Shown here: piece after piece, positions 36,201 through 44,298 of the stretch
Layout of the letters: each line of letters opens with the position of its first letter
Numbering within the stretch: the first letter of the stretch is position 1
From: Saprospiraceae bacterium
GTDB taxonomy: Bacteria; Bacteroidota; Bacteroidia; Chitinophagales; Saprospiraceae
Direction of reading: 5' to 3'
Length of the DNA stretch: 64,000 nt
Assembly: GCA_016722295.1 (NCBI GenBank)
Contig: JADKGL010000003.1
Location: 62,001 to 126,000, forward strand
The notes under the pieces: generated by a model
What the model saw: the letters and a program-made list of their open reading frames with translations, nothing else
Told to the model about the DNA's origin: nothing
The model's database searches: none
Translations under genes and position numbers: made by a program

Positions 36201-37600
36201 ACACGAAGAGATATAAATCCCAATTCTGGATTATAGATATATTCATTTTGATTCAATCGTCTAGCACGTACTTTTTCGAAATCACGTCCTTGCTGTAAAT
36301 TAAATCCGGTAGGATCTGTTAATCTTCTAACGACTTCATTGAGTCCTCTATATTCTGATAATGAATCTAGAATTAAATTGTATAATTTATTATTTGTATT
36401 CGCAGGTAAAATGATTTGACCAGTTTTATCTCTAGCTGATTTAGTACCAGGAAATAAACTCTGCGGCATTCGATTCTCCATATTATCATCCAATGGACTT
36501 CCAAGGTCTGCAAGTGCTACGATATCTCGAACATCTAAATCTCTAGCATTAAATGCATCATCAGTCATCCAAACTTCGATATTTTTTATTCTACTACTGC
36601 TTTTTATTTCTGGCAAAAGGGAAAGAGCGTCTTCATAATTATTGCGATGAAAATGTGAAACAAAGAAATGCCTGTTTTCATCAAATTGATCTGGACGAAT
36701 TTCAAATTCTTGAACGACTCCACCACCTTTGATTTGTATTTTCTCTTGTTTTGATTTTTGTTGAGAGACCAATCCTGTTAGTCTCAAATGACCAAACTGC
36801 CAGTCAGTCTTGAAACCAAACAAATTCTGAGATCCTTGGATTAGATTGGATCTAAGGGGCAAACTCACGTTACCTGCTTCGATTTTTTTGATGATATCGT
36901 CTTCGGAAAATTTTTCGCTATCGTATTCTAATTTTAATTTATTGTCAAAATCAAAAGTGGCTTGTGTGTTGTAATTTGTATTTAGTTTTAATTTGTCGCC
37001 GATACTACCTTGGACATCCATTTGAATTTTCATGTCAAAATCAGGACGGATTATAGATTTTTGATTGACAGGTATATTTGGAATATCATTAAAGCTGTAT
37101 GAACCACCTAAAATTACATCTATATTTCCTTGAGGTTTAATATCGATACCCAATCCACCAAATAATCTGTCGGCGAGGTTGCGCTTGATGTCAATTTTTG
37201 AAATGGGATCTATTAGTGAATATTTATTTTTCTTACTAGCGGATATTCCTGCAAGGTTTTTATAGTAATCGCGATCTTGCTGCCTAGCTTTGAAATCCAT
37301 ATACTCATCAAAGCTCATGTATGTTGGAGGGCGGAAATAATCGCTTCCTATTTTTTCAGTGACTTTGTATTGTCCGGTTTCGGGATCGTATTCTATTTTT
37401 TTATCTACGGATTTAGGATCGTCTAAATCAAAAGGATTTTTTTTCTCTGCTTCGAATAATTTAGTTTGTGGAATGGTGTCTAGTGAAAGACTAGACGTAT
37501 TTATAGAAAAAATATCTGGTAATTCTCTGCCTCCTCCTGTAAGAATAGTAGTTGCTCCTAAACCAAATATAAGCCAGATAACTGAAAAAATCTTATTCAT
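30230..37600 (-). CDS. sprA: Type IX secretion system translocon protein SprA (Sov)
   Basis: This 2,456-residue outer-membrane protein is the T9SS translocon, a very large single-chain beta-barrel. It has a signal peptide (ends near ILTGGGRELPD), then SprA N-terminal motifs: SGKANEINLRTAN-like strands appear here as KSGKSNEINLRTAN, and two copies of a QMDVQGSIGDKLKLNTNYNTQA-type segment are given by GSIGDKLKLN. Also conserved are DFDNKLKLEYDS, EVWFNELRLTG and the extended C-terminal barrel ending AYKSVLINGGLTVQFVLN. Length is in the family's 2,300-2,500 range. A Lys-rich insertion with KKDTKKDAKKEKAD lies in a loop near residue 1,930. ruvA lies just upstream, a pairing conserved in other Bacteroidota. 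It exports the sorting-domain proteins seen in this window. Confidence 0.94.
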   Translation of the reverse strand: MNKIFSVIWLIFGLGATTILTGGGRELPDIFSINTSSLSLDTIPQTKLFEAEKKNPFDLDDPKSVDKKIEYDPETGQYKVTEKIGSDYFRPPTYMSFDEYMDFKARQQDRDYYKNLAGISASKKNKYSLIDPISKIDIKRNLADRLFGGLGIDIKPQGNIDVILGGSYSFNDIPNIPVNQKSIIRPDFDMKIQMDVQGSIGDKLKLNTNYNTQATFDFDNKLKLEYDSEKFSEDDIIKKIEAGNVSLPLRSNLIQGSQNLFGFKTDWQFGHLRLTGLVSQQKSKQEKIQIKGGGVVQEFEIRPDQFDENRHFFVSHFHRNNYEDALSLLPEIKSSSRIKNIEVWMTDDAFNARDLDVRDIVALADLGSPLDDNMENRMPQSLFPGTKSARDKTGQIILPANTNNKLYNLILDSLSEYRGLNEVVRRLTDPTGFNLQQGRDFEKVRARRLNQNEYIYNPELGFISLRVRPRPNQVVAVSYQYTYNGKEKDLRNDVIYKVGEFSNEVSSDSTNYRVLFTKLLKSSNQRTDLPSWDLMMKNVYSTGGYNLSKEDFNFDLFYQDKDGKEKRFIQELDGFPLLNLFRLDFLNKNSDPQPDGVFDFVPGQTVVPASGSIIFPVLEPFGRSLESLLSKINNDPTLVKSVYDKYKYTELYDTSITLARRNLAANQFLLKGSYKSGKSNEINLRTANLDPNSKVTVTAGSRALTEGSDYTVDRNQGKVTILNEALLQSGVPIDVNFEDQSLFSFQTRTMLGFRAEYSKRKDFYIGGTYMQLFERPFTAKVNIGEDPINNKIFGIDFGLTKSAPWMTRALDKIPFYSTKAPSKWSLQAEGALLKPGHSRAINQSGSEGGVIYIDDFEGSASGIGLSFNVTQWMLASAPSDIIDPNFKGSDTHDNLFTASNRALMSWYRIDEFARSNAPDASHVYSRLIDEKEIFPNRNRPAGFSSELTFDLSYFPREKGPYNYDVPNGLSLNSFKTAGIDDQNRLNEPATRWGGIMSKLNTNDFEASNVEYIDFWMLNPFMNKFDNSPITNSGKMYLQLGTFSEDIFKDGTQQFENGLSTNSKSFPTIKTVYGTISRVPPIINSFDLAERDQQDLGFDGLNSRNNFSKTENEAFSDYLNQLKNTLQPSANSIVQADPSNDDFLSYRSSTFNNSSSTVIEKYKRFNMPEGNSQIEPGNNQSTSYTGYPDQEDLVTDRSLNELESYYSYTIDLKKSASNRIDFDPSNNQNFITDTVVANNNEIWYRFRIPILRYNEKVGSINDFRSIQSLRLLVTGFDEQVTFRMIKFQLGRNTWRRYNENVCQTDAGLNTKPLVIDKVDIEENSAKTPFNYVLPKGIQRERYFSTQYADIEQNETSILMKKEILPFNCEESIYKIIDLDIRRYKRIKMFVHGESTTPNINKGDIKVFMRLGRDFTNNYYEYEIPLRLSTIDIQSLAKPDSIWLAENDFDFPLSLLTDLKNKRNFNGDPSVLFSAIDPDKPNNKVKILGNPTIANVRGIQLGMRNEKGEDIGPIEVWFNELRLTGLDERGGYAGLAKAEMNLADLGNLSVAGNYNSLGWGGIDQKIDQRALETNRQYDANLNIELSKFLPKKANIRIPFNTLYSNTVRTPEYDPIDTDIKLKDKIAQAKSSEAKDSIRERAVDKTTIQSFAFNNVRLEKGSKKSMPWSPSNFGLSYSRTVTKKSNPIVSQDNLNSQQGSLDYNFSITPKYIEPFKKIVKSDYLKFISDFNFSLLPNSIAVRNNLERKYSVRTYRFAAPKYSTWEDIKFGWLRDYSMNWDFTRSLKFNISATNEAAVDEITYDPLRANYIKPTTGEISQRSEVSKYRQENIMKFGRTKDYKHNFTLSYNVPTRLIPMMDWITARGQYTANYNWAAGSINVIDSIGSTISNGQNINLSSEFNFASLYNKVKFLRKINGEENSSRFRPSPKRNVLEGKETDDKNGKSRAKKDTKKDAKKEKADNGDVGLAAKILIRPLLSVRRLSVNYTENKTTVIPGYTQNSRILGMNPNFSAPGWQFISGFQPSFSQGGFLDQAASKGWINEDLCFAKEMIQRNSNNFGAKVKVMPFKDFNIDLNIDRNFVKDHTESFKYDSIIGQTNALGFQHFTPFDNGRLTISYISLQTLFSKDLEGLFEKFSDSRAAASKLVGNQYNYTSFNPDDPRYIDGFNGDHIEVVVPAFIAAYTNTDIGKTKLNILKQIPLPNWQINYSGLTKYPFFKDHFSDFSFRHGYKNTLTINEYKTNLNYKENLNAQPIERKATSEFASYYAKYEIPTVVINESFSPLLGVNIKTKKGLELGIDMGKSRTLSLKNDIDGQLQETRNTNYTFKFGYLIKDLYLSFIPGIEKIQKPIKKKTSSKKKKITDDKADQFVNKPKGNDLVIAVDFGLRDDISYLYKLDKSDKKEPYAGSRQYSLTPSATYNVNKNLNLRLFMDYRKIVPYVSTAYKSVLINGGLTVQFVLN

Positions 37601-37690
37601 ATCTTGTAATCCCTTTTCTATTGAATATTTTATAGCAGTGCCGCAGTGTATAACGCATATTTTTCATAAAAGGTATTCAAAATGAAGCAT

Positions 37691-38284
37691 TTAAGCCAAT
37701 TTTTTTAATGCTATTTTGATCAAGTCTTCTATTGGAGTGCTTGGATCGCTCAATTCAGGAATGTTTTTGAAAACTTGTTCTATTTGTGGACGTCCAAATC
37801 CTAAGGCTATGAGTGCGCTAATCGCCTCATTTTTAAGATGATAAGCCGTAGATTTATTATCTTTACTATCGAGACTTGGAAGATCTTTTGCCATTTTATC
37901 TCTAAGGTCAATAATGATCCTTTGAGCTGTTTTTGGCCCGACTCCTTTCACTTTTTTGAACATTAAATCATCACCATTGATGATTGCCGATCGTATTGAT
38001 ACTGGTTCAAGAGATGATAATATGAGTCTAGCTGTATTTGGTCCAACTCCATTTACCGATATTAATTGGATAAAAAGAAACCTTTCTTCTTCTGTAGTAA
38101 AGCCAAAAAGGGTATGACTATCTTCTTTTACTATCAAATGTGTTAAGATTGTAGCTTCTTTTACGCCATCTAATTGGGTAAAACTATGAAGACTTATTGA
38201 AATGTGATAGCCAATGCCACCAGTTTCCACTACCAAATGTGTTGGTTGTCTTTGTATAATGCTGCCTTTAATGTATTCGTACAT
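37691..38284 (-). CDS. ruvA: Holliday junction branch-migration protein RuvA
   Basis: This 197-residue DNA-binding subunit forms the tetramer that holds the four-way junction while RuvB drives migration. The domain order is an N-terminal OB fold (MYEYIKGSIIQ with GIGYHISI), a pair of helix-hairpin-helix motifs (LISVNGVGPNTARLIL and KVKGVGPKTAQRIIIDLRDK), then a linker and the C-terminal RuvB-binding helices (EAISALIALGFG and the IEDLIKIALKKL end). The start at ATG 38284 is standard. sprA begins 90 bases downstream on the same strand. A promoter and an inverted repeat lie upstream. Confidence 0.96.
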   Translation of the reverse strand: MYEYIKGSIIQRQPTHLVVETGGIGYHISISLHSFTQLDGVKEATILTHLIVKEDSHTLFGFTTEEERFLFIQLISVNGVGPNTARLILSSLEPVSIRSAIINGDDLMFKKVKGVGPKTAQRIIIDLRDKMAKDLPSLDSKDNKSTAYHLKNEAISALIALGFGRPQIEQVFKNIPELSDPSTPIEDLIKIALKKLA

Positions 38285-38287
38285 ATC

Positions 38288-38328
38288 AATTTCGGTATAA
38301 ATCCAAAAGTTAAATTTCTGCCGAAATT
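38288..38328. promoter_or_regulatory. Inverted repeat in the ruvA leader
   Basis: AATTTCGG (38288-38295) and CCGAAATT (38321-38328) are perfect 8-base inverted arms around a 25-base loop. They lie in the leader just upstream of the ruvA ATG. Function is unknown. Confidence 0.3.
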
Positions 38329-38352
38329 ACCTAGGATCTACGATTTAAGCTG

Positions 38353-38360
38353 CAAATATA
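38353..38360 (-). promoter_or_regulatory. Promoter -7 element for ruvA
   Basis: The minus strand reads TATATTTG, a TAnnTTTG match, 68 bases before the ruvA ATG. No good -33 element is visible. Confidence 0.45.
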
Positions 38361-38554
38361 TGTAAAATTTTAGTAATATGAAAATCGCCCGAGAATTGCT
38401 TCAATTTCTAAAGATACTCTAGGAATACTTAGGTTTTGTCCACGTTGCCACGAATTGAAAATTTCACTCTGATATAAACTCTGCAAGTATAGTCTACAAT
38501 TTGTCAACTATTTATTCGAATAAAGTCTAAAGTGGATTTTGGGATTATCCTTGG

Positions 38555-39238
38555 TTATTTTTCCTTATTCTTCAATTTAAACTCCTTGCTATGTTTCATC
38601 ACTTTTGCGTCGACGTAGAATACGATTTCTTCAGCAATATTCAGATTAAGGTCTCCTACACGTTCGAGTTTTCTAATTGTGGAAATTAATGAAAGACAGG
38701 GTTTGATTTCATCAATATTTTCTTTCATATAATTTGTAATTATATCGGTCGCATTGAAATTAATAATATCAATCTTATGATCCAATTCAAATACTAATTT
38801 TGCAGTAGAAGTATCATCATTGAGATAAGCGTCGAGATTGAGTTTTGTCATCTGTAGGCCAAGCTCGATCATATCACTGAGTTGCAATCTTTCCATTAAG
38901 TTGGAATCGAATCCTTTATCAAGCTCTTTTACAAATCTTGCAATTCCTTTAGCATTGTCTCCTAGTCTTTCGAGGTGTGAATTGATCTTGAATGTAGCAA
39001 ATGCAAATCGCATATCGACTGCGACTGGATTGAATTTTACAACAAATTGTTCGCAAGCTTTATCTATTACCAACTCTTGGCTATTGATTCTTTTTTCATA
39101 AAGCATCACTTCTTTTGCCGATTCTTGATTGAAATATTGAATTGCATGAAGGCTTCTAGCCAATTGATGTTGAACTAAATCAAACATCTCTGCTATTTCA
39201 TTTTTAAGTTCTAGAATTTCTTTATCTATGATCCGCAT
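38555..39238 (-). CDS. phoU: Phosphate-uptake regulator PhoU
   Basis: This 227-residue all-helical protein has two PhoU repeats, each a three-helix bundle with acidic metal-binding residues. The repeat core is visible in the first half as HLERLGDNAKGIARFVKE and in the second as IRKLERVGDLNLNIAEEI, both containing the E-R-[IVL]-[AG]-D motif. PhoU links the Pst transporter to the PhoR/PhoB sensor system and dampens uptake. It is the last gene of the pst operon, 14 bases after pstB. Confidence 0.94.
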   Translation of the reverse strand: MRIIDKEILELKNEIAEMFDLVQHQLARSLHAIQYFNQESAKEVMLYEKRINSQELVIDKACEQFVVKFNPVAVDMRFAFATFKINSHLERLGDNAKGIARFVKELDKGFDSNLMERLQLSDMIELGLQMTKLNLDAYLNDDTSTAKLVFELDHKIDIINFNATDIITNYMKENIDEIKPCLSLISTIRKLERVGDLNLNIAEEIVFYVDAKVMKHSKEFKLKNKEK

Positions 39239-39252
39239 ATTTTTAATTTTTT

Positions 39253-40008
39253 TTATCCAAATCTTCCTGTAATATAATTTTGAGTTCGCTCTATTTTTGG
39301 CGCGGTAAATAATTGGTTTGTGCTACCATATTCTATTAACTCACCTAAATAGAAGAATGCAGTTTTGTCTGAGATTCTAGAGGCTTGTTGCATGTTATGG
39401 GTAACAATGATTATAGTGTATTTACTTTTCAATTCTAGAATTAATTCTTCAATTTTTGCAGTACTAATAGGATCTAAAGCAGAAGCTGGTTCGTCCATTA
39501 GAATAATTTCAGGTCGCACAGCCAAACAACGAGCAATGCACAATCTTTGTTGTTGACCTCCTGAAAGTGCTAAAGCAGATTTATTGAGTTTGTCCTTGAC
39601 TTCATCCCATAAAGCTGCTTTTGTCAAGGCAGATTCAACTTGAGAATTAATCTCATTTGTATCCTTTACACCATTTACTTTAAGTCCATAAGCAACATTT
39701 TCAAAAATAGTTTTTGAAAACGGATTTGGTTTTTGGAAGACCATGCCTATGTTTTTTCTTAACTGGATTAAATCTGTATTGCGAGAATAGATATTTTTTC
39801 CGTCGATTTTAATTTCACCATCAAGATGAATATCTTCGATCAGATCATTCATCCTATTAAATAATCTGAGCAAAGTAGATTTACCGCAGCCACTTGGTCC
39901 TATGAATGCAGTGACTTGATTCTCTGGTATTGTGAATGAGATATTTTTCAATGCATGAAAATTCCCATAATAAAAATTCAAATTTGTGATTTCGATTTTC
40001 GAACTCAT
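39253..40008 (-). CDS. pstB: Phosphate ABC transporter ATP-binding protein
   Basis: This is a 251-residue ABC ATPase that powers phosphate import. Walker A is GPSGCGKST (about residues 37-45), the signature is LSGGQQQR, Walker B is IILMDEP followed by ASALDP, and the switch His is in VTHNMQQA. NRMNDLIEDI near the Walker A is typical of PstB rather than other importers. The start ATG at 40008 is two bases after the pstA stop, so expression is coupled. Confidence 0.97.
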   Translation of the reverse strand: MSSKIEITNLNFYYGNFHALKNISFTIPENQVTAFIGPSGCGKSTLLRLFNRMNDLIEDIHLDGEIKIDGKNIYSRNTDLIQLRKNIGMVFQKPNPFSKTIFENVAYGLKVNGVKDTNEINSQVESALTKAALWDEVKDKLNKSALALSGGQQQRLCIARCLAVRPEIILMDEPASALDPISTAKIEELILELKSKYTIIIVTHNMQQASRISDKTAFFYLGELIEYGSTNQLFTAPKIERTQNYITGRFG

Positions 40009-40010
40009 GT

Positions 40011-40847
40011 TTAATTTTTAATGCTTCGAATAAAATTGGCTGCCAAATTGCAAAACAATACAAATAATATCAACACCAATGCAGTGCCATAAGCCATTGG
40101 CCTTGCAGTCTCTATATCAGTTCCACTTGTTGCCAACACATAAAGATGATATGGCAATGCCATAACTTGATCATAAATACTATCTGGAAGTTGAGGTAAA
40201 AAATATGCAGCTGCGGTAAAAAGTATTGGTGCTGTCTCTCCACTTACTCTACCCATGCCTAGTATCAAACCAGTAATGACATTGGGCATTGCCATAGGCA
40301 GAACTACATTTTTTATCGTATAAAGTTTTGATGCACCCAAGGCATAACTCGCATGTCTATATGTGTCGTCGATAGATTTTAAAGCAGTCTCTGTAGTGCG
40401 GATAATAATTGGCAAAACCAATAAGCCTAAGGTCAAAGAACCCGCAATAATACTATCTCCAAAATGTAATTTATTTACAAATAACGCCATACCAAACAAT
40501 CCAAATACAATGCTCGGTATCCCAGCTAAATTATCAGTCATGAGATTGATGAGAGATTTAATTTTTCCTTCACCTAGAAATTCATTTAGGTAAATAGCAG
40601 ACATTACACCAGTTGGAAATGCAAAAATCATACTTCCCACCATCAAACAAACAGTTCCAACAATTGCTGGAAATATACCGCCTTTTGTCATGCCTTCTTC
40701 AGGCATTTTTGTGAGGAAATCCCAAGACAAAACTTGTATACCATGATAAGCAATAAATCCTAGAATCCAAACTAGAATCCCAACCACTAAAAGGGTCATT
40801 AATCTAAAAACCCAGAATACTATTTTTTCAATGATATATTTATTCAT
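40011..40847 (-). CDS. pstA: Phosphate ABC transporter permease PstA
   Basis: This 278-residue inner-membrane permease has six predicted helices. The ABC-permease EAA loop is visible as YALGASKLYTIKNVVLPMAMPNVITG, given here by its key element EAA-like RHASYALGAS. FAFPTGVMSAIYLNEF and NLAGIPSIVFGLFG are conserved PstA/PstC segments. It pairs with PstC to form the channel. It starts five bases after the pstC stop. Confidence 0.95.
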   Translation of the reverse strand: MNKYIIEKIVFWVFRLMTLLVVGILVWILGFIAYHGIQVLSWDFLTKMPEEGMTKGGIFPAIVGTVCLMVGSMIFAFPTGVMSAIYLNEFLGEGKIKSLINLMTDNLAGIPSIVFGLFGMALFVNKLHFGDSIIAGSLTLGLLVLPIIIRTTETALKSIDDTYRHASYALGASKLYTIKNVVLPMAMPNVITGLILGMGRVSGETAPILFTAAAYFLPQLPDSIYDQVMALPYHLYVLATSGTDIETARPMAYGTALVLILFVLFCNLAANFIRSIKN

Positions 40848-40852
40848 GGCAT

Positions 40853-42040
40853 TTAATTTTTAGATCGAGATGTATAATTGACATAAAGATTTATGCCCAT
40901 AGAAAATAAAAATAAAATACATCCCAAGGTAAACAATGCTTGAAAGTGTGTGCCACCAAATGGCGCCTCACCAAGCTCTGCTGCGATAGTCGCTGGAATA
41001 GTCCTCACTGGTTGTAAAAATGAATTTGGAATAATTGCAGAATTTCCTGTCACCATCAATACCGCCATTGTTTCACCGATCGCTCTTCCTATTCCTAATA
41101 CTGTTGCAGTTATAATACCATTTTTTGCAAAAGGTAATACCACATATAATATGGTTTGCCACTTTGAAGCACCTAGACTTAAACTAGCTTCTCTCACAGA
41201 GTTTGGAACATTCTGTATGGCATCTTCTGTAATCGTTATGATCGTAGGTAATGCCATAATAGCAAGTATTATACTTCCTGCTAAAGCTGTTTCACCCACT
41301 TCAAGTTGGAATACATTTTTAATAATCGGAACGATCACAACCAATCCAAAAAATCCATAAACTACACTAGGTATTCCTGCCAATAATTCAATCGTTGGCT
41401 TCAAGTACTTTCGCCATCTCGATTTCATTATTTCTGCCATATAAATAGCACAAGCAATACCAAAAGGCAAAGCCAAAACGATGGCTCCAAAACTGACCAA
41501 CAGTGTTCCTATGATCATCGGAAGTATGCCAAATAAAGCAATTGGTTTTGATGTCGGAAACCATTTTTGTGTAGTAAATACATCAGTAAACTTTATACTG
41601 GCAACTTCAACAATTTTACCCTTGAAACTGGAATCTATATTTATAGAAGGAATGATCGTTATTGCATTTGGATGCTTGGATAAATAATCCGTAATACAAG
41701 CTCCAACAAGTTCAAATTCTGCACCAATTTGTTCCTCAGTATAGTAATTGGGAAGATCTTCAAAGTGTAAAATCTCTAAGGAATCTTGATTCCCTCCGAC
41801 TTCATGCCAAAACGTGTATTCTTGATCAAAAATTTGTTGGAGGATGACTGGAGAAAGTTTTTGAATTGGATTGGATTCATGAACAACAATGTCATACCCT
41901 TTTTCAATAGACGAATTGGTAAAAAATTTAATACCATAACTGAATAAAAATACCACGATTAAAAATATGGTTACGGTAGTAATCATACTTGAAATTGCTA
42001 ATAATGCTATTTGCAGTTTTTCAAAATATTTTTTAATCAT
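40853..42040 (-). CDS. pstC: Phosphate ABC transporter permease PstC, with a long periplasmic insert
   Basis: This is a 395-residue permease; the E. coli protein is about 320. The extra length is a soluble insert of roughly 110 residues (about 45-155) between the first and second helices, rich in Asp/Glu and aromatic residues. The remaining helices carry the usual motifs: GIACAIYMAEIM, LAGIPSVVYGFFGL, REASLSLGASKWQTILYVVLPFA (EAA loop) and GRAIGETMAVLMVTGN. It is located between pstS and pstA in the standard order. Confidence 0.94.
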   Translation of the reverse strand: MIKKYFEKLQIALLAISSMITTVTIFLIVVFLFSYGIKFFTNSSIEKGYDIVVHESNPIQKLSPVILQQIFDQEYTFWHEVGGNQDSLEILHFEDLPNYYTEEQIGAEFELVGACITDYLSKHPNAITIIPSINIDSSFKGKIVEVASIKFTDVFTTQKWFPTSKPIALFGILPMIIGTLLVSFGAIVLALPFGIACAIYMAEIMKSRWRKYLKPTIELLAGIPSVVYGFFGLVVIVPIIKNVFQLEVGETALAGSIILAIMALPTIITITEDAIQNVPNSVREASLSLGASKWQTILYVVLPFAKNGIITATVLGIGRAIGETMAVLMVTGNSAIIPNSFLQPVRTIPATIAAELGEAPFGGTHFQALFTLGCILFLFSMGINLYVNYTSRSKN

Positions 42041-42071
42041 GATATTTTACAGTGATTCTTTACGTCAGAAT

Positions 42072-42881
42072 TTATTTCGCAGAAATATACCCACTTTTTT
42101 CAGCTAATGTTTGACCAACTGGTGAAAGTATATAATCAACCAATGCTTTTACTCTAGTTTCATCTTTTGTCAAGTAATAAAAAAACAATGGTCTCACGAT
42201 AGGATAAGTTCCAGCTTTTGCAGTTTGAAGATTTGATTCAGTATATGTTTTTCCCTGATCAAAACTTACTTTTATTGCTTTGGTAGATTTGTCTAGATAA
42301 GCTAAACCAACATATCCGATGGCTCCTTTTGTTTGAGATACTGACTGAACTATGGCACCTGTAGCAGGCATTGCCAAAACTGAAGAAGAGAAATTTTTTC
42401 TTTTTAAAACAATCTCTTTAAAAAATTCATAAGTACCAGAACTTGTCTCTCTACTATACACTACGATTTTTAAATCTGCTCCGCCGACTTCTTTCCAGTT
42501 TTTTATTTTTCCAGTAAATATACCTTCAAGTTGTTCTCTAGTCAATTGGCTCACCTTATTTTCAGGATGAACGATTACAGTAAGCGCATCGCGAGCTACT
42601 ACTATTTCTTTGAATTTTTTTCCTGCTTCTTGCAATCTCATTTTCTCATCCATCTTGATCTTGCGACTAGATGCTGCTATATCTGTCGTACCGTCTACTA
42701 ATGATGAGATTCCTACTCCACTGCCACCTCCAGTCACTGATACATTCGCATTTGACTTTTTATTAAATGCTTCTGCTTCTTTTTGACCTAATGGTAATAC
42801 TGTATCACTACCTTTGATTTTGATACCTTGTGCTTGAGAAATATTAAAAGCTAAAAATAAAATAAAAGCAATTTTTTTCAT
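42072..42881 (-). CDS. pstS: Phosphate-binding protein PstS
   Basis: This 269-residue periplasmic binding protein has a signal peptide (ends ISQAQG). Phosphate-site motifs: GSDTVLPL near the mature N-terminus, TGGGSGVGISSLVDGTTDIAASSRK, given by GGGSGVGI and TDIAASSR, and SRETSSGTYEFF near the middle, followed by GAIGYVGLAYL. It delivers phosphate to PstC/PstA. It lies between the porin gene (21 bases upstream) and pstC (31 bases downstream). Confidence 0.95.
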   Translation of the reverse strand: MKKIAFILFLAFNISQAQGIKIKGSDTVLPLGQKEAEAFNKKSNANVSVTGGGSGVGISSLVDGTTDIAASSRKIKMDEKMRLQEAGKKFKEIVVARDALTVIVHPENKVSQLTREQLEGIFTGKIKNWKEVGGADLKIVVYSRETSSGTYEFFKEIVLKRKNFSSSVLAMPATGAIVQSVSQTKGAIGYVGLAYLDKSTKAIKVSFDQGKTYTESNLQTAKAGTYPIVRPLFFYYLTKDETRVKALVDYILSPVGQTLAEKSGYISAK

Positions 42882-42902
42882 TGTTTAAATTTTCTGTTTT
42901 TT

Positions 42903-44243
42903 TTAAATATTGTTAAATCTATATTGCATTCTGAATGTAACTAAATTATCTTTAATGTCTTTGTTATAATTGGGGAGTGAAGTGATTTCATTTTTAATCA
43001 TTTCATAAGTCACCATGAATTTCCAAGTATGATCAAAGTTAAAAACGTAGCCTAAACTAAGGTTATTAAATTTGATGTCTTGTAGACTAAAGCCTGTTGA
43101 TGCTGCATTTGCGATCTCGGCACCTTTGACTTCAGTATTGGGATCTAACCAATCATATTTCACTACAATATTATGTTTTGAATGTAAAATATTTTGCACA
43201 AAATAGAAATAGGCACCATTGAATTTTCTATTGTACATATTTGCAGTAGTAAGTGCAGCTATTGGAAGGCTGGTAGTATTCAATCCAGGATGAGTTCCAA
43301 ATATCACTTCACCTCGCAGTGTCGTGAGTCCAAGAGGATTTTCAAAACTAACTTGTGCATCTGCTCCAAAATACTCTCTTTTTGTAAAAGAAGTGTTAGG
43401 ATTTTGAGTACTATCTTCAACGTGCCAAGTTTTCTGACCATTCTTGTCCGCTATTTCAAAGTGATATTTATTTCCATAAATATTTCCTCCTTTATAATAA
43501 GAGATACCTCCTGAAAATCTTACTGTCTCATTAAGATTTGACTTGGTGAATACCAATTGCCCAATAAAATCTTTTTTTCTGTCTACTTCCAATGAATATA
43601 AACCTACGCCAGTAAAAAGTCCAGCTTCTAGTCGAACCCAATTCCAAGGACTTGTCTTCGGTGCACCTATTAAAATTGAAGCACCCAAATCTCTTTCATT
43701 TAAGAATAATAAAGAACTCATTCTTCCGCGCTCAACAGTTTCTCTATTTGAGCTGCTATAGGCTAATTCGTATCCAAAAGGCCTATTGTAAAGCCCAGCT
43801 TTGAAGCCAAACCAATGAATCCAAGGATCTAACACTTTACCATAAGCATCTACTAATGTAACACCATTGGCATTGCCATTAAATTGTAAGACCATGCTGG
43901 TTAATGTTATTCCTTCTAGGTTAACAAATTCATAAGTCGCTTTGAGTCGAGCTCTACGAATTTGAAATTGCTGATCTGTTTTTGTAGGCATGTAAGTCAT
44001 GTTAGGAAGTAAACTTCCTGCAGTGTCAGACCATAGATATTGAACTTGAGTATAACCCGATATTTTCAATCTGTTAATTTTTTCTAAATTACTCTCCAAT
44101 AATCCAACTCTGGAAGATAATTCAGTAGATAAACTGTCTTGATATTGATCAAAGCCACTAGGAGATATGACTTGACAGTTAATAATATTAGCATTCACAA
44201 TCCAAATAAAAATAAGGAAAGGAATAATGATACCTTTTTGCAT
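42903..44243 (-). CDS. Phosphate-selective outer-membrane porin (OprP/OprO-like)
   Basis: This 446-residue outer-membrane beta-barrel belongs to the porin O/P family. A signal peptide precedes a short coiled-coil segment (LSTELSSRVGLLESNLEKI). The barrel then begins with LKISGYTQVQYLW and QFQIRRARLKATYEF, the family's entry strands. GWNRNETVERGRMSS-like motifs appear here as SSNRETVERGRMSSL. The final strand NLVTFRMQYRFNNI ends in an aromatic-rich barrel terminus. The frame opens at 44288, but the promoter at 44268-44275 and the signal peptide fix the start at ATG 44243. It leads the phosphate operon, so phosphate passage into the periplasm is the likely job. Confidence 0.88.
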   Translation of the reverse strand: MQKGIIIPFLIFIWIVNANIINCQVISPSGFDQYQDSLSTELSSRVGLLESNLEKINRLKISGYTQVQYLWSDTAGSLLPNMTYMPTKTDQQFQIRRARLKATYEFVNLEGITLTSMVLQFNGNANGVTLVDAYGKVLDPWIHWFGFKAGLYNRPFGYELAYSSSNRETVERGRMSSLLFLNERDLGASILIGAPKTSPWNWVRLEAGLFTGVGLYSLEVDRKKDFIGQLVFTKSNLNETVRFSGGISYYKGGNIYGNKYHFEIADKNGQKTWHVEDSTQNPNTSFTKREYFGADAQVSFENPLGLTTLRGEVIFGTHPGLNTTSLPIAALTTANMYNRKFNGAYFYFVQNILHSKHNIVVKYDWLDPNTEVKGAEIANAASTGFSLQDIKFNNLSLGYVFNFDHTWKFMVTYEMIKNEITSLPNYNKDIKDNLVTFRMQYRFNNI

Positions 44244-44267
44244 AACGAACGAACTATTATTTGGACG

Positions 44268-44275
44268 CAAAAATA
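44268..44275 (-). promoter_or_regulatory. Promoter -7 element for the porin-pstSCAB-phoU operon
   Basis: The minus strand reads TATTTTTG, a TAnnTTTG match. A TTG lies 18 bases upstream (complement of 44294-44296). The ATG at 44243 is 24 bases downstream. It rules out the 44288 start for the porin. Confidence 0.6.
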
Positions 44276-44298
44276 AGATGTTATTCAAGTATTCAATA

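Noticed and set aside
44244..44288. ATG start for the phosphate porin at 44288
   Set aside because: It lies upstream of the likely promoter at 44268-44275 and would put 15 residues before a good signal peptide.
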